Position numbers and translations under genes: made by a program
Shown: positions 33,470 to 41,357 of the stretch, piece by piece
How the letters are laid out: each line of letters opens with the position of its first letter
Numbering within the stretch: the stretch's first letter is position 1
Source of the DNA: Parasedimentitalea denitrificans
GTDB taxonomy: Bacteria > Pseudomonadota > Alphaproteobacteria > Rhodobacterales > Rhodobacteraceae
Assembly: GCF_011813015.1 (NCBI RefSeq)
Contig: NZ_QHLQ01000006.1
Coordinates: 124,001-188,000 of the forward strand
Length of the DNA: 64,000 nucleotides
Direction: 5' to 3'
The notes under the pieces: model-generated
The model's database searches: none
Told to the model about the DNA's origin: nothing
The model's input: the letters and a program-made list of their open reading frames with translations, nothing else

Positions 33470-34510
33470 ATGGCAATGGCTGACATTACGGTGCGTGGCG
33501 CCGGCGCCTTTGGGCTGACGATTGCCTGGGTCTGTGCCCAGCGCGGCGCCAAGGTGCAGGTGGTTGATCCTAATGGCGCGGGTGCTGGATCGAGTGGAGG
33601 GCTGGTCGGCGCACTTGCCCCGCATGTGCCCGAGAACTGGAATCACAAGAAGGCCTTTCAGTTGGAAAGCCTGCTAATGGCCGAGAAGTTTTGGGCTGAG
33701 GTTGAGGCCGCTGGCGGCGTTTCACCCGGCTATGGTCGCACTGGTCGATTGCAGCCAATCAAGGATGACAAGGCGCTTGCCCTTGCCCACCGGCGTGCGG
33801 AAACGTCCCGCCCGTTGTGGAAGAGAGAGGCGGAGTGGAGCGTTTGCAAGGTATCTGATCTAGGTAGCTGGGCCCCGCCTAGCCCCACCGGCTATGTCAT
33901 CCACGACACATTGACCGCCAGAATGTCACCGCGCCGGGCAGCAGCCAGCCTGATTGCCGGACTGGCAGTGATGGGTGTCGAGGTTGTACCCGAAGCCCCG
34001 GATCAGGGGCTGGTAGTTCACGCCAAGGGCTTTGCCGGGTTGCAAGAGTTGAACATCGAGCTGGGTAAAAACATCGGCACCGGTGTCAAAGGACAGTCTG
34101 CATTGCTGCGGTTTGATGCCGGTGAGGTGCCGCAGATTTTCGCCGACAATCTGTATATGATCCCACATGCTAACGGGACTTTGGCCATCGGATCTACCAG
34201 CGAGCGCGAGTTTGACCACCCCTATGAAACGGATGAGCTGCTCGAGGACGTGATCGACCGTATCCGTACCCTGATGCCGGTTTTGCATGGGGCCGAAGTG
34301 ATTGAATGTTGGGCAGGGGTCCGCCCACGCAGCAAAACCCGAGCACCGATGCTGGGCGCCTACCCCAACCACCTAGGTCATTTCATCGCCAATGGCGGTT
34401 TCAAGATCGGCTTTGGCATGGCCCCCAAGGTCGCGCATGTGATGGCGGACTTGTTATTGGATGGCGTCGACAAGATCCCTGAAGGATTTCGGGTTGAGGA
34501 TAACCTGTAG
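33470..34510 (+). CDS. FAD-dependent oxidoreductase (DAO family, MnmC2-like)
   Basis: 346 residues. The dinucleotide-binding motif GAGAFGLTIAWVCAQRGAKV is at the N-terminus, then SSGGLVGALAPHVPENWNHK and a C-terminal WAGVRPRSKTRAPMLGAYPN. This is the DAO fold. The position back to back with mnmD suggests it supplies the cmnm5U to nm5U oxidase step normally carried by the C-terminal half of MnmC. AAAGGA 8 nt upstream supports ATG 33470. A glycine/D-amino-acid oxidase is the alternative. Confidence 0.8.
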   Translation: MAMADITVRGAGAFGLTIAWVCAQRGAKVQVVDPNGAGAGSSGGLVGALAPHVPENWNHKKAFQLESLLMAEKFWAEVEAAGGVSPGYGRTGRLQPIKDDKALALAHRRAETSRPLWKREAEWSVCKVSDLGSWAPPSPTGYVIHDTLTARMSPRRAAASLIAGLAVMGVEVVPEAPDQGLVVHAKGFAGLQELNIELGKNIGTGVKGQSALLRFDAGEVPQIFADNLYMIPHANGTLAIGSTSEREFDHPYETDELLEDVIDRIRTLMPVLHGAEVIECWAGVRPRSKTRAPMLGAYPNHLGHFIANGGFKIGFGMAPKVAHVMADLLLDGVDKIPEGFRVEDNL

Positions 34511-34870
34511 GCGGCTTTACTAAACTAGAGAGTAGTAGCCCACCCATGGGGCTGTCGGGCGCTGCCGGGTTAAAAAGCCGGACAAGCAAAAGGACAACAT
34601 CCCGGTTCAAGTTAGGACCGAGGAACAACATCCGAACTCGTGCATTTTCGTCCATCCGGACCATACAACTACAAGTCATCGCCATTATACCAGAGGGCGG
34701 ATGTTTCAAGTACTGAACATTTTCAACCTTCTCCCGGCGCATTGGGGGCTATTGATTTGAATCGTGCTCCTCTGCCCCAGCGCGATCTGCAACGCGAACG
34801 CACGATCCGGGTCAATAACAACCGTTTTTGACAGAGTTTTCGGATTGTGCGCCCATGTTTTGCCTCTGCC
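34511..34870. other. 360-bp interval; possible short remnant frame 34640-34831
   Basis: No confident gene is seen. Two near-identical direct repeats GGACAACATCC (34592) and GGAACAACATCC (34622) occur 30 bp apart. A + frame from GTG 34640 to TGA 34831 would encode 63 residues ending RTIRVNNNRF, rich in Pro and Arg, without a ribosome site or strong third-position GC bias. It could be a small protein or a decayed gene end. Confidence 0.3.
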
Positions 34871-35407
34871 TTAGATTTCCTTGCGCAGGTTTTGCATCAA
34901 GGCTGACAGGGTCGTCAAATACTGATCGCTGGTCAGGTGGCCCGTTTCATCAAACTGGCTTCCGGATCCGGCCAGATGCAGGGCGGGGCCAGCGACAACA
35001 CTTGGTTGGAACGATATGAGCATGGTCCGCAGCATGGCCTGCGCCACTTCACCTCCGGCTCGACCCGCTGCCGCCGACATGACCGCCACCGGCTTACCCG
35101 CCAAGGGACGACCATCGGTGCGGCTGACCCAGTCCAGAGCATTCTTTAACACACCGGACGGAGCCTTGTTATATTCAGGAGTAGAGATGATCACCGCATC
35201 AGCTGCCGTGATCTGGTCAGCCAGCGTCTGGACTGCTGCAGGTATCCCATCGCTGCTTTCAACATCGCCATCATAGAGCGGTAAATTCAGGTCAGCTTCG
35301 ACATGGGTGGCATCGCCAATCAACCGTACCGCTTCGGCCAGAAGTTTACGGTTCGTGGCCTCGCGGCGCAGAGAACCGGACAGGGTAAGAATTACAGGAT
35401 CAGGCAT
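34871..35407 (-). CDS. NADPH-dependent FMN reductase family protein
   Basis: 178 residues, starting MPDPVILTLSGSLRREATNR. The flavodoxin-like FMN-binding motif GSLRREATNRKL and the segment ISTPEYNKAPSGVLKNALDW (flavin loop) are the hallmarks of the chromate/quinone/azo reductase (NADPH-dependent FMN reductase) family. Likely a cytoplasmic two-electron reducer of quinones or flavins. AAAGGA 8-9 nt upstream supports ATG 35407. Monocistronic. Confidence 0.88.
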   Translation of the reverse strand: MPDPVILTLSGSLRREATNRKLLAEAVRLIGDATHVEADLNLPLYDGDVESSDGIPAAVQTLADQITAADAVIISTPEYNKAPSGVLKNALDWVSRTDGRPLAGKPVAVMSAAAGRAGGEVAQAMLRTMLISFQPSVVAGPALHLAGSGSQFDETGHLTSDQYLTTLSALMQNLRKEI

Positions 35408-35547
35408 CTGGGTGTCCTTTGTTCGCATATCAGTCGACCTGATACTTACGCAGCACACTCAAATACAAAAGCCCAGTCCCCGCGCAGCCTATGTGCACCA
35501 TTGCGAACACCTAACGCATGATGAGCAAAACTGCGCGGGGGAAGGTT

Positions 35548-36219
35548 TTAAGTCGACTGTGGGATCACCACGATTTCAACCCGGCGGTTCTGCGCCTTGC
35601 CCTCTGGTGTCAGGTTGCTGGCGACGGGTTGATCCTCGCCTTGGCCGATTGTCTGCACCCGGTTGAACGGTACTCCACCTGCCTGGATCTGGTCTGCGAC
35701 TGCGTTGGCACGACGAACCGAAAGGCCCTGATTATAGGCGGCATCGCCATCGCTGTCGGTGTGGCCAATGACCTGAATCGAGCTATTAGGATAGCGCAGC
35801 AGGCTGTCAGCGACCTTTTGCAGATCGGACTGCATCGACGCACCGACAGTATAGCTGTCGGTCGCAAAGGTCAGATCATTAGGCAGGGACACAATCAGGC
35901 GATCGCCCTTGTTGACGATGGTGATGCCATCATTGGCAAGTTCTTGGCGTAGTTCGGCTGCTTGCTGATCCAGACTATAACCAATCGCGCCGCCGGCGGC
36001 GGCTCCAACGGCGGCTCCGCCCAGAACGGCAGCGGTTTTGTTGCTGCTGTTAGACAAGGCGCCAACGCTAGCCCCCAAGATGCCGCCAATGATTGCGCCG
36101 CTTTTGGTGTTCTGGTTGGGATCGCCATTGTAGGTACCCAGCGATGCAGGGTCAGTACAGGCGCCAAGGCCCAGTGCAGCAACCAGAACGGTCGCGGTCG
36201 AGAATTTCATAATGGTCAT
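35548..36219 (-). CDS. OmpA-family outer membrane lipoprotein (Pal/YiaD-like)
   Basis: 223 residues. A lipoprotein signal ends in the lipobox LGLG-AC (VLVAALGLGAC), followed by a glycine-zipper segment (SGAIIGGILGASVGALSNSS ... AVGAAAGGAIGY). The C-terminal OmpA peptidoglycan-binding domain contains IQVIGHTDSDGDAAYNQGLS and RRVEIVV. YiaD-like proteins tether the outer membrane to peptidoglycan. AAGG precedes ATG 36219. Downstream on the minus strand lies the FMN reductase, 140 bp away, so co-transcription is not evident. Confidence 0.9.
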   Translation of the reverse strand: MTIMKFSTATVLVAALGLGACTDPASLGTYNGDPNQNTKSGAIIGGILGASVGALSNSSNKTAAVLGGAAVGAAAGGAIGYSLDQQAAELRQELANDGITIVNKGDRLIVSLPNDLTFATDSYTVGASMQSDLQKVADSLLRYPNSSIQVIGHTDSDGDAAYNQGLSVRRANAVADQIQAGGVPFNRVQTIGQGEDQPVASNLTPEGKAQNRRVEIVVIPQST

Positions 36220-36364
36220 AGTATGGCCTTTTCTGCTCGGATACCGTGCTTACCGCACGTCTTTTGCGGTAGTATATCATGACTCCGGGCCAAAGGCTCA
36301 ACCCCACACCCATTTTGATCGGCAAATCCCCGCGCAGTTTCGGCCACTTGATGCGGGAATGCCC

Positions 36365-37204
36365 CTACCCTTCGCTGCGGGCTGCCTCAAACGCCAGCAT
36401 GGCGCGTTTTACTGGCAGGCCCCAATGATACCCACCCAGCGCACCAGATTTACGCAGGGCCCGGTGGCAGGGAATTAGCCATGAAACTGGGTTGCGGCCC
36501 ACAGCCGTGCCAACTGCCCTCTGTGCGCGGGGTTCACCAATCGACTGTGCGATCTCAGAATAGGTTGAGACCTGACCGGAAGGAATGCGCAACAGGGCCT
36601 CCCAAACCTTGATCTGCAAAGGGGCACCAATCATATGCAAGGCCGTTTCGCCACGCTGATCAAAAGCTGCCGTCACAAGGGGGCGCAGCATCTCTGAATC
36701 TTCGACAAAACTGGCCTTGGGCCAACGGGACTGCATATCAGCCATCGTTGCCTCGGTTCCGGTCTCTGCTGCAAATGCCAATCCGCAAATGCCCTTGGGG
36801 GTGCCCATTGCCAAAGAAAGCCCAAAGGGACTGTCGAACCAGCCCCAGTAGATCTGCATATCTGCCCCCTTGCGGGCATATTCACCCGGGCTCATCGCTT
36901 CCCAGCGCAGGAACAGATCATGCAATCGCCCCGAGCCGGACAACCCAACAGCATGCGCTGTACCCAAGGTGGTGAAATTGTCGTGCAACAAGGATTTGGC
37001 ATGACCCAACCGCAGATATTGCTGGTATCGTTTTGGGGATACCCCAACCCAGGCCGAGAACAGGCGCTGGAAATGAGCCGAGCTCATGCCCATTTTTTTG
37101 GCCAATTCTTCCAGAGACAAATCCTCGCCGCCCTCATCAATCAACTCAATCGCGCGGCGCATGACACCATAGTGATAGCTTTTCTCATTTGCCTGAGTGT
37201 TCAT
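36365..37204 (-). CDS. Ada-like bifunctional methylated-DNA--protein-cysteine methyltransferase/AraC-type regulator
   Basis: 279 residues. The N-terminal AraC-type helix-turn-helix (EELAKKMGMSSAHFQRLFSA) is followed by the O6-alkylguanine transferase domain with the active-site motif NPVSWLIPCHRALRKSGALG, Cys in PCHR. The Ada N-terminal Cys-rich phosphotriester-repair domain is missing, so it is a short Ada/OGT form with DNA-binding and base repair only. GGAG 8 nt upstream supports ATG 37204; a GTG two codons earlier is possible. Confidence 0.92.
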   Translation of the reverse strand: MNTQANEKSYHYGVMRRAIELIDEGGEDLSLEELAKKMGMSSAHFQRLFSAWVGVSPKRYQQYLRLGHAKSLLHDNFTTLGTAHAVGLSGSGRLHDLFLRWEAMSPGEYARKGADMQIYWGWFDSPFGLSLAMGTPKGICGLAFAAETGTEATMADMQSRWPKASFVEDSEMLRPLVTAAFDQRGETALHMIGAPLQIKVWEALLRIPSGQVSTYSEIAQSIGEPRAQRAVGTAVGRNPVSWLIPCHRALRKSGALGGYHWGLPVKRAMLAFEAARSEG

Positions 37205-37676
37205 CTGCACGTCTCCAGTCTTGGTCTGGCATCAGACTAAGGATAGCCCGCCCAACAAACGACCCGAAACCTGCGGCTTGTGCCCTCTAAAAGAGCGTTT
37301 CTGGTACTTTAATTGCAAATGGTATCCAGCAAAATTTGACGCCTAATGCAGTAGCCAGCACAGCAAAGAGGTTGAATGAGGCTTGAAGTCATTAGTCGTT
37401 ACCAATAGATCGCTGTCTCGTTGGTGCAGAATATTCGATGTGATTTCTGACGCTTAGTTGAAAACGCAATTTTCGCTCCACCGGCCTGCTTCGCGTGAAT
37501 GTTCACTGCCGATGCCTAAAGTTGTAAAAACACAACATTTGAAGTTTTACCGATAAATTGATGCTTTCGCGAAAACCAACAAACATTGGCCGCTGTGCAA
37601 AACGCAAGTTAACCGGAAATGAGTTTTTTCGACATATCATATTCTTGCAAATAGTTCTCTAAATGATGGAATCCCT
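37205..37676. other. 472-bp AT-rich intergenic interval
   Basis: No frame of useful length exists on either strand. The sequence is visibly more AT-rich than its flanks, especially from 37500 to 37676. Only short dyads are seen, such as GTTGT-AAAAAC-ACAAC near 37520. It separates the divergent Ada gene and PAS gene and probably holds the promoter of the latter. Confidence 0.4.
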
Positions 37677-38897
37677 GTGTCTTTTCATGATCGTCGTCAA
37701 GAATCACGCCCTGCAACCGGCGAAGCTCCTTTTGGGTTAGAGGAGGTCTTCTTTTCTCGTACCGATGACCGTGGCGTCATTTCTGCGTTCAATGACGTAT
37801 TTTATCGCGTTGCAAACTACTCGACAGAGGAGCTGCGTGGCGCGCCGCATAAAATTATCCGCCATCCTGACATGCCTCGGGGGGTGTTTCAGCTGCTCTG
37901 GGATACGCTAAAGCGCGGAGAGACCATTGGCGCCTACGTTAAAAACAAGGCGAAGGACGGTTTGTTCTATTGGGTGTTCGCGGTTGTAGTTCCGTCTGAA
38001 GGTGGCTTTTTATCCGCCCGGATCAAACCCAGCAGCTCGCTGTTTGCAACTATCCAAACGGAATACAAAACACTTTTGGATGCTGAAAAAGCAGATGGGC
38101 TAAGCCCTGAAAAAAGTGCCGAATTACTGTTGGAACGCCTCGGAGAACTTGGGTTTAAGGACTACCAAAGCTTTGCGTCATTTGCGTTGGCCGAGGAACT
38201 AACTGCGCGGGATACCGGGCTGGGTGCATCTGTAAATCCCAAAATCACCAACTGTCGCGCAATGCTGAAGAACGCCGACGAGCTATTGGGCGAAACTGCA
38301 GGTCTGGTGCAAGAGTTTGAAGCTATGCGCACGATCCCGCATAATCTGCGCGTTATTGCCTCTCGAATTGAACCCGCTGGCGGACCGGTGACAGAGCTGT
38401 CCCAAAACTATGGTACCATGTCTCGCGATATGTCTGAGTGGTTCTCCGCACATGTGCGGGGCGAAAACAGCAATTTCAGCGCGATCAAGGACACTGTAAA
38501 CAACAATATGTTCATTGAATGCATGACCCGTATTCTGAATGAGTGCGATGTTCAATTGCAAAAAGAGCAACGCGACAATGAAGCCCCAAGCATCGTAGCG
38601 GAAAGGAAAATTCTGGCGACATTGGTCACAGAGCAACGCCAATTCGCGCAAAACGGTTTGGCTGACGTAAAAAGTGAAGCTGACCGAATCCTGGCCGCCT
38701 GCACCATGATGAACCGGCATTTCCTTGGCCTGAGCACCATCCGCGTTCTCTGCAAAATTGAGAGCGCTAGGCTGTCGACCAAGGGTGAAGCACTAACTGC
38801 CATCATTGATCAGCTTGGAGAGTTTCAGGCTCGGATTTCGAAGCAACTTGATCGAATTTCGACGCTTGGTGAGAGTATCCGGGACACCGAACACTAG
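37677..38897 (+). CDS. Orphan PAS-domain sensory protein (Aer-like PAS, no methyl-accepting domain)
   Basis: 406 residues. An N-terminal Aer-type PAS domain covers ~20-115, with FFSRTDDRGVISAFNDVFYR, APHKIIRHPDMPRGVFQLLW and KAKDGLFYWVFAVVVPSEGG; in Aer this domain binds FAD and senses redox state. The remaining ~290 residues are helical (heptad-like stretches at the C-terminus) but lack the MCP signalling hairpin, kinase, GGDEF or HTH. It has no membrane segment. The start is a GTG (GTGTCTTTTC) because no in-frame ATG with a ribosome site exists upstream. It stands alone; output and partner unknown. Confidence 0.75.
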   Translation: MSFHDRRQESRPATGEAPFGLEEVFFSRTDDRGVISAFNDVFYRVANYSTEELRGAPHKIIRHPDMPRGVFQLLWDTLKRGETIGAYVKNKAKDGLFYWVFAVVVPSEGGFLSARIKPSSSLFATIQTEYKTLLDAEKADGLSPEKSAELLLERLGELGFKDYQSFASFALAEELTARDTGLGASVNPKITNCRAMLKNADELLGETAGLVQEFEAMRTIPHNLRVIASRIEPAGGPVTELSQNYGTMSRDMSEWFSAHVRGENSNFSAIKDTVNNNMFIECMTRILNECDVQLQKEQRDNEAPSIVAERKILATLVTEQRQFAQNGLADVKSEADRILAACTMMNRHFLGLSTIRVLCKIESARLSTKGEALTAIIDQLGEFQARISKQLDRISTLGESIRDTEH

Positions 38898-38940
38898 GTC
38901 TTAATATTACTCCAATAGGATCAGTGTAGTTTTAATCCTG

Positions 38941-38981
38941 TCACATATTGCGGCCCCGGAGAAAGGAGCCGCAATATGTGA
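38941..38981. repeat. Perfect 14-bp inverted repeat between the PAS gene and nth
   Basis: TCACATATTGCGGC (38941-38954) and GCCGCAATATGTGA (38968-38981) are exact reverse complements around a 13-nt loop. No T-run follows on either strand, so it is either an atypical terminator or a regulatory dyad upstream of nth. Confidence 0.6.
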
Positions 38982-39098
38982 GCGCCGACAGAACATGACA
39001 CAATGGCTGTTGCGCAACGGCACAGGAATAGCCCAGCTTGTTCCACTCCACCGGTTTCTCGTTGCGATGTGCTGCGGGTCACGTCATTAAGGCCCGCG

Positions 39099-39743
39099 AT
39101 GGCAAAGCAACTCGATTATCATACCCTCCGCGAGATTTTTTCGCGATTTCAGGCAGCGGAACCAGAGCCCAAAGGCGAGCTGGAGCATGTCAACGTTTAC
39201 ACCTTGGTGGTGGCGGTCGCCTTGTCGGCACAGGCCACCGATGCAGGGGTGAACAAGGCAACGCGTGCGTTGTTCCAGATCGCGGATACGCCGCAGAAGA
39301 TGTTGGATCTGGGCGAAGAGGGCCTGACTGAGCATATCAAGACCATCGGGCTTTTCCGTCAGAAGGCTAAGAATGTGATCAAGATGAGCCGCATTCTGGT
39401 TAATGACTATGACGGAGTGGTCCCAAACTCCCGCGCTGCGCTGCAATCTCTGCCGGGTGTTGGGCGCAAAACTGCCAATGTGGTTCTGAACATGTGGTGG
39501 CAGCAGCCCGCGCAGGCGGTGGACACCCATATTTTTCGCGTCGGCAACCGGTCTGGTATTGCGCCGGGCAAGGATGTGGGCGCCGTTGAACGCTCTGTTG
39601 AAGACAATATTCCGGCTGATTTCCAGCTTCACGCCCATCACTGGCTGATCTTACACGGCCGCTATCACTGTAAAGCACGCAAACCGCTCTGTGGCACCTG
39701 CCTGATCCGCGACCTGTGCATGTTTGAGGACAAGAACCTATGA
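39099..39743 (+). CDS. nth: Endonuclease III
   Basis: 214 residues. This bifunctional DNA glycosylase/AP lyase repairs oxidised pyrimidines. The helix-hairpin-helix with the catalytic Lys is ALQSLPGVGRKTANVVLNMW, the catalytic Asp is in AVDTHIFRVGNRSG, and the C-terminal [4Fe-4S] ligands have the exact spacing C-x6-C-x2-C-x5-C (CKARKPLCGTCLIRDLC). The start MAKQLDYHTL with AAGG upstream is preferred over the open frame reaching back to 39003. It overlaps the PfkB kinase gene by 4 nt (ATGA). Confidence 0.96.
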   Translation: MAKQLDYHTLREIFSRFQAAEPEPKGELEHVNVYTLVVAVALSAQATDAGVNKATRALFQIADTPQKMLDLGEEGLTEHIKTIGLFRQKAKNVIKMSRILVNDYDGVVPNSRAALQSLPGVGRKTANVVLNMWWQQPAQAVDTHIFRVGNRSGIAPGKDVGAVERSVEDNIPADFQLHAHHWLILHGRYHCKARKPLCGTCLIRDLCMFEDKNL

Positions 39744-40729
39744 AAACCTATCAGATTGTTGGCATCGGTAATGCCGTTGTGGATGTCATCAGCCAAAGCG
39801 ACGACAGCTTTCTTGATCTTATGGGGATCGAGAAAGGTATCATGCAGCTGATCGAGCGGGATCGTGGCGAGGTTCTGTATGCAGCGATGCAAAATCGCGT
39901 GCAGACGCCCGGTGGATCTGTCGCCAACACAATCGCCGGTGCCGGTGCATTGGGCCTGGACGCGGCATTTATTGGTCGTGTGCATGACGATGCGTTGGGT
40001 CAGTTTTATGCCAAGGCTATGCAGGACGATGGCGTTGATTTCGTTAACCCACCGGTAGAGGGCGGCGAGCTGCCAACTTCGCGCTCGATGATCTTTGTTT
40101 CGCCCGATGGGGAGCGTTCGATGAACACCTATCTAGGTATTTCATCTGAGCTGAGCTCGGCTGACGTGTCCAAAGATGTGGCCGGTCAGGCCAAGATCAT
40201 GTTCCTGGAGGGCTATTTGTTCGACAAGGACAAAGGCAAAACTGCGTTTATGGAAGCGGCCCGTGATTGCCGTATGGGCGGTGGTAAAACCGGCATCGCG
40301 ATTTCTGATCCGTTCTGTGTCGAACGCCACCGTGATGACTTCCTGTCACTGATCAAGAACGATCTGGATTTTGTGATCGGCAACCAGGACGAGATCAAGT
40401 CGCTGTTTGAAACCGACGACCTAGAATCCGCTCTGGCCCAAACCGCCGAGATCTGCCCGCTGGTTGTCTGCACCCGTTCGGGTGACGGCGTCACCGTTGT
40501 CAGCGAAGGAACCCGTGTGGACGTTCCGGTGAACAAGGTTGTGCCTGTTGATGCCACCGGCGCTGGCGATCAGTTTGCGGCTGGCTTCCTGTTTGGCATG
40601 GCCAATGGCCGTGATTTGGAAACTTGTGCCAAGATCGGCTGTGTCTGCGCTGGCGAAGTTATCAGCCACATTGGCCCACGCCCCGAGGCCAACATGTTGG
40701 CGCTGCTCAAGGCTGAAGGTTTGGTCTGA
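39740..40729 (+). CDS. PfkB-family sugar/nucleoside kinase (adenosine-kinase-like)
   Basis: 329 residues. The PfkB signatures are GGSVANTIAGAGALGLDAAF near the N-terminus and VPVDATGAGDQFAAGFLFGM with the catalytic Asp near residue 275. The family phosphorylates adenosine, ribose, fructose and related substrates; this subgroup in alphaproteobacteria is usually annotated adenosine kinase, but the substrate is not proved by sequence. It overlaps nth by 4 nt and ends at a terminator, so nth-pfkB form an operon. Confidence 0.88.
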   Translation: MKTYQIVGIGNAVVDVISQSDDSFLDLMGIEKGIMQLIERDRGEVLYAAMQNRVQTPGGSVANTIAGAGALGLDAAFIGRVHDDALGQFYAKAMQDDGVDFVNPPVEGGELPTSRSMIFVSPDGERSMNTYLGISSELSSADVSKDVAGQAKIMFLEGYLFDKDKGKTAFMEAARDCRMGGGKTGIAISDPFCVERHRDDFLSLIKNDLDFVIGNQDEIKSLFETDDLESALAQTAEICPLVVCTRSGDGVTVVSEGTRVDVPVNKVVPVDATGAGDQFAAGFLFGMANGRDLETCAKIGCVCAGEVISHIGPRPEANMLALLKAEGLV

Positions 40730-40753
40730 GTTTAAAATATCGCGACATTCCTG

Positions 40754-40784
40754 AAAGGCCGTCCATTTTGGGCGGCCTTTTGCA
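40754..40784 (+). terminator. Terminator after the PfkB kinase gene
   Basis: AAAGGCCGTCC and GGGCGGCCTTTT form a stem with an ATTTT loop and a T-rich end. It can also serve the convergent MarR gene. Confidence 0.85.
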
Positions 40785-40793
40785 TTTCAGCAC

Positions 40794-41282
40794 CTAGTCA
40801 AGTTCTGCGGCGACAAGCGCTTTGCCCAGAAGGGTTTGGAAGAGTTCAACGTCACTGGCGTCCAGATCTGCAATCATAGATGCTTGGGTTTGGACGTGTT
40901 CCGTCACCACCTTGTCAATCAACGACAAGCCAGTTTCGGTTAGCCCAACCAGAAAACTACGGCTGTCGGCGGGGTTCGTGCTCCGCTTTACCAGCCCATC
41001 GGATTCGAGCCGATCTATCCGGTTTGTCATCGTGCCAGACGCCACCATTGTCCGCTCCAGCAATACACCCGGCGACAGGGTATAAGGATCCCCTGCCCGG
41101 CGGAGTGTGGCCAGCACATCGAACTTGGCTGCGTTCAAGCCATGTTCGGCAAACGTCTTATGCATTTCCTTTTGATAGGCCAGATACAGCCGCGCAACGC
41201 GTCCGATAATGCCCATGGCCGTCACATCCAGATCCGGCCGCTCTTTTTCCCATTGTCGGGTTATAAAATCTACGTGGTCCAT
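40794..41282 (-). CDS. MarR-family transcriptional regulator
   Basis: 162 residues from MDHVDFITRQWEKERPDLDV. The winged helix-turn-helix is GLNAAKFDVLATLRRAGDPY, LLERTMVASGTMTNRIDRLE and a wing with KRSTNPADSRSFLVGLTETG. MarR proteins are usually repressors released by small ligands. GGGA 5 nt upstream supports ATG 41282. It is divergent from an EamA transporter over a 75-bp region with two related 12-bp palindromes, a typical repressor/efflux pair. Confidence 0.9.
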   Translation of the reverse strand: MDHVDFITRQWEKERPDLDVTAMGIIGRVARLYLAYQKEMHKTFAEHGLNAAKFDVLATLRRAGDPYTLSPGVLLERTMVASGTMTNRIDRLESDGLVKRSTNPADSRSFLVGLTETGLSLIDKVVTEHVQTQASMIADLDASDVELFQTLLGKALVAAELD

Positions 41283-41299
41283 AATCCCTTGTCGCATAT

Positions 41300-41347
41300 T
41301 TTGTCTTGACGTCAAGATTAAATCAGTTATCTCGATGTCAAGACAAA
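41300..41347. promoter_or_regulatory. Two MarR-type operator palindromes between marR and eamA
   Basis: CTTGACGTCAAG (41305-41316) is a perfect 12-bp palindrome and CTCGATGTCAAG (41331-41342) is a 2-mismatch copy. The outer arms TTTGTCTTGACGTC (41300-41313) and GATGTCAAGACAAA (41334-41347) form a larger inverted repeat with one mismatch. Confidence 0.65.
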
Positions 41348-41357
41348 GGAGTCCCCC

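Noticed and set aside
34401..34742. 113-codon minus-strand frame across the end of the FAD oxidoreductase gene
   Set aside because: Half of it is antisense to coding sequence; no ribosome site and no family resemblance.
37205..37676. Insertion-sequence remnant in the AT-rich gap
   Set aside because: No terminal inverted repeats, target duplication or transposase-like peptide could be seen in any frame.
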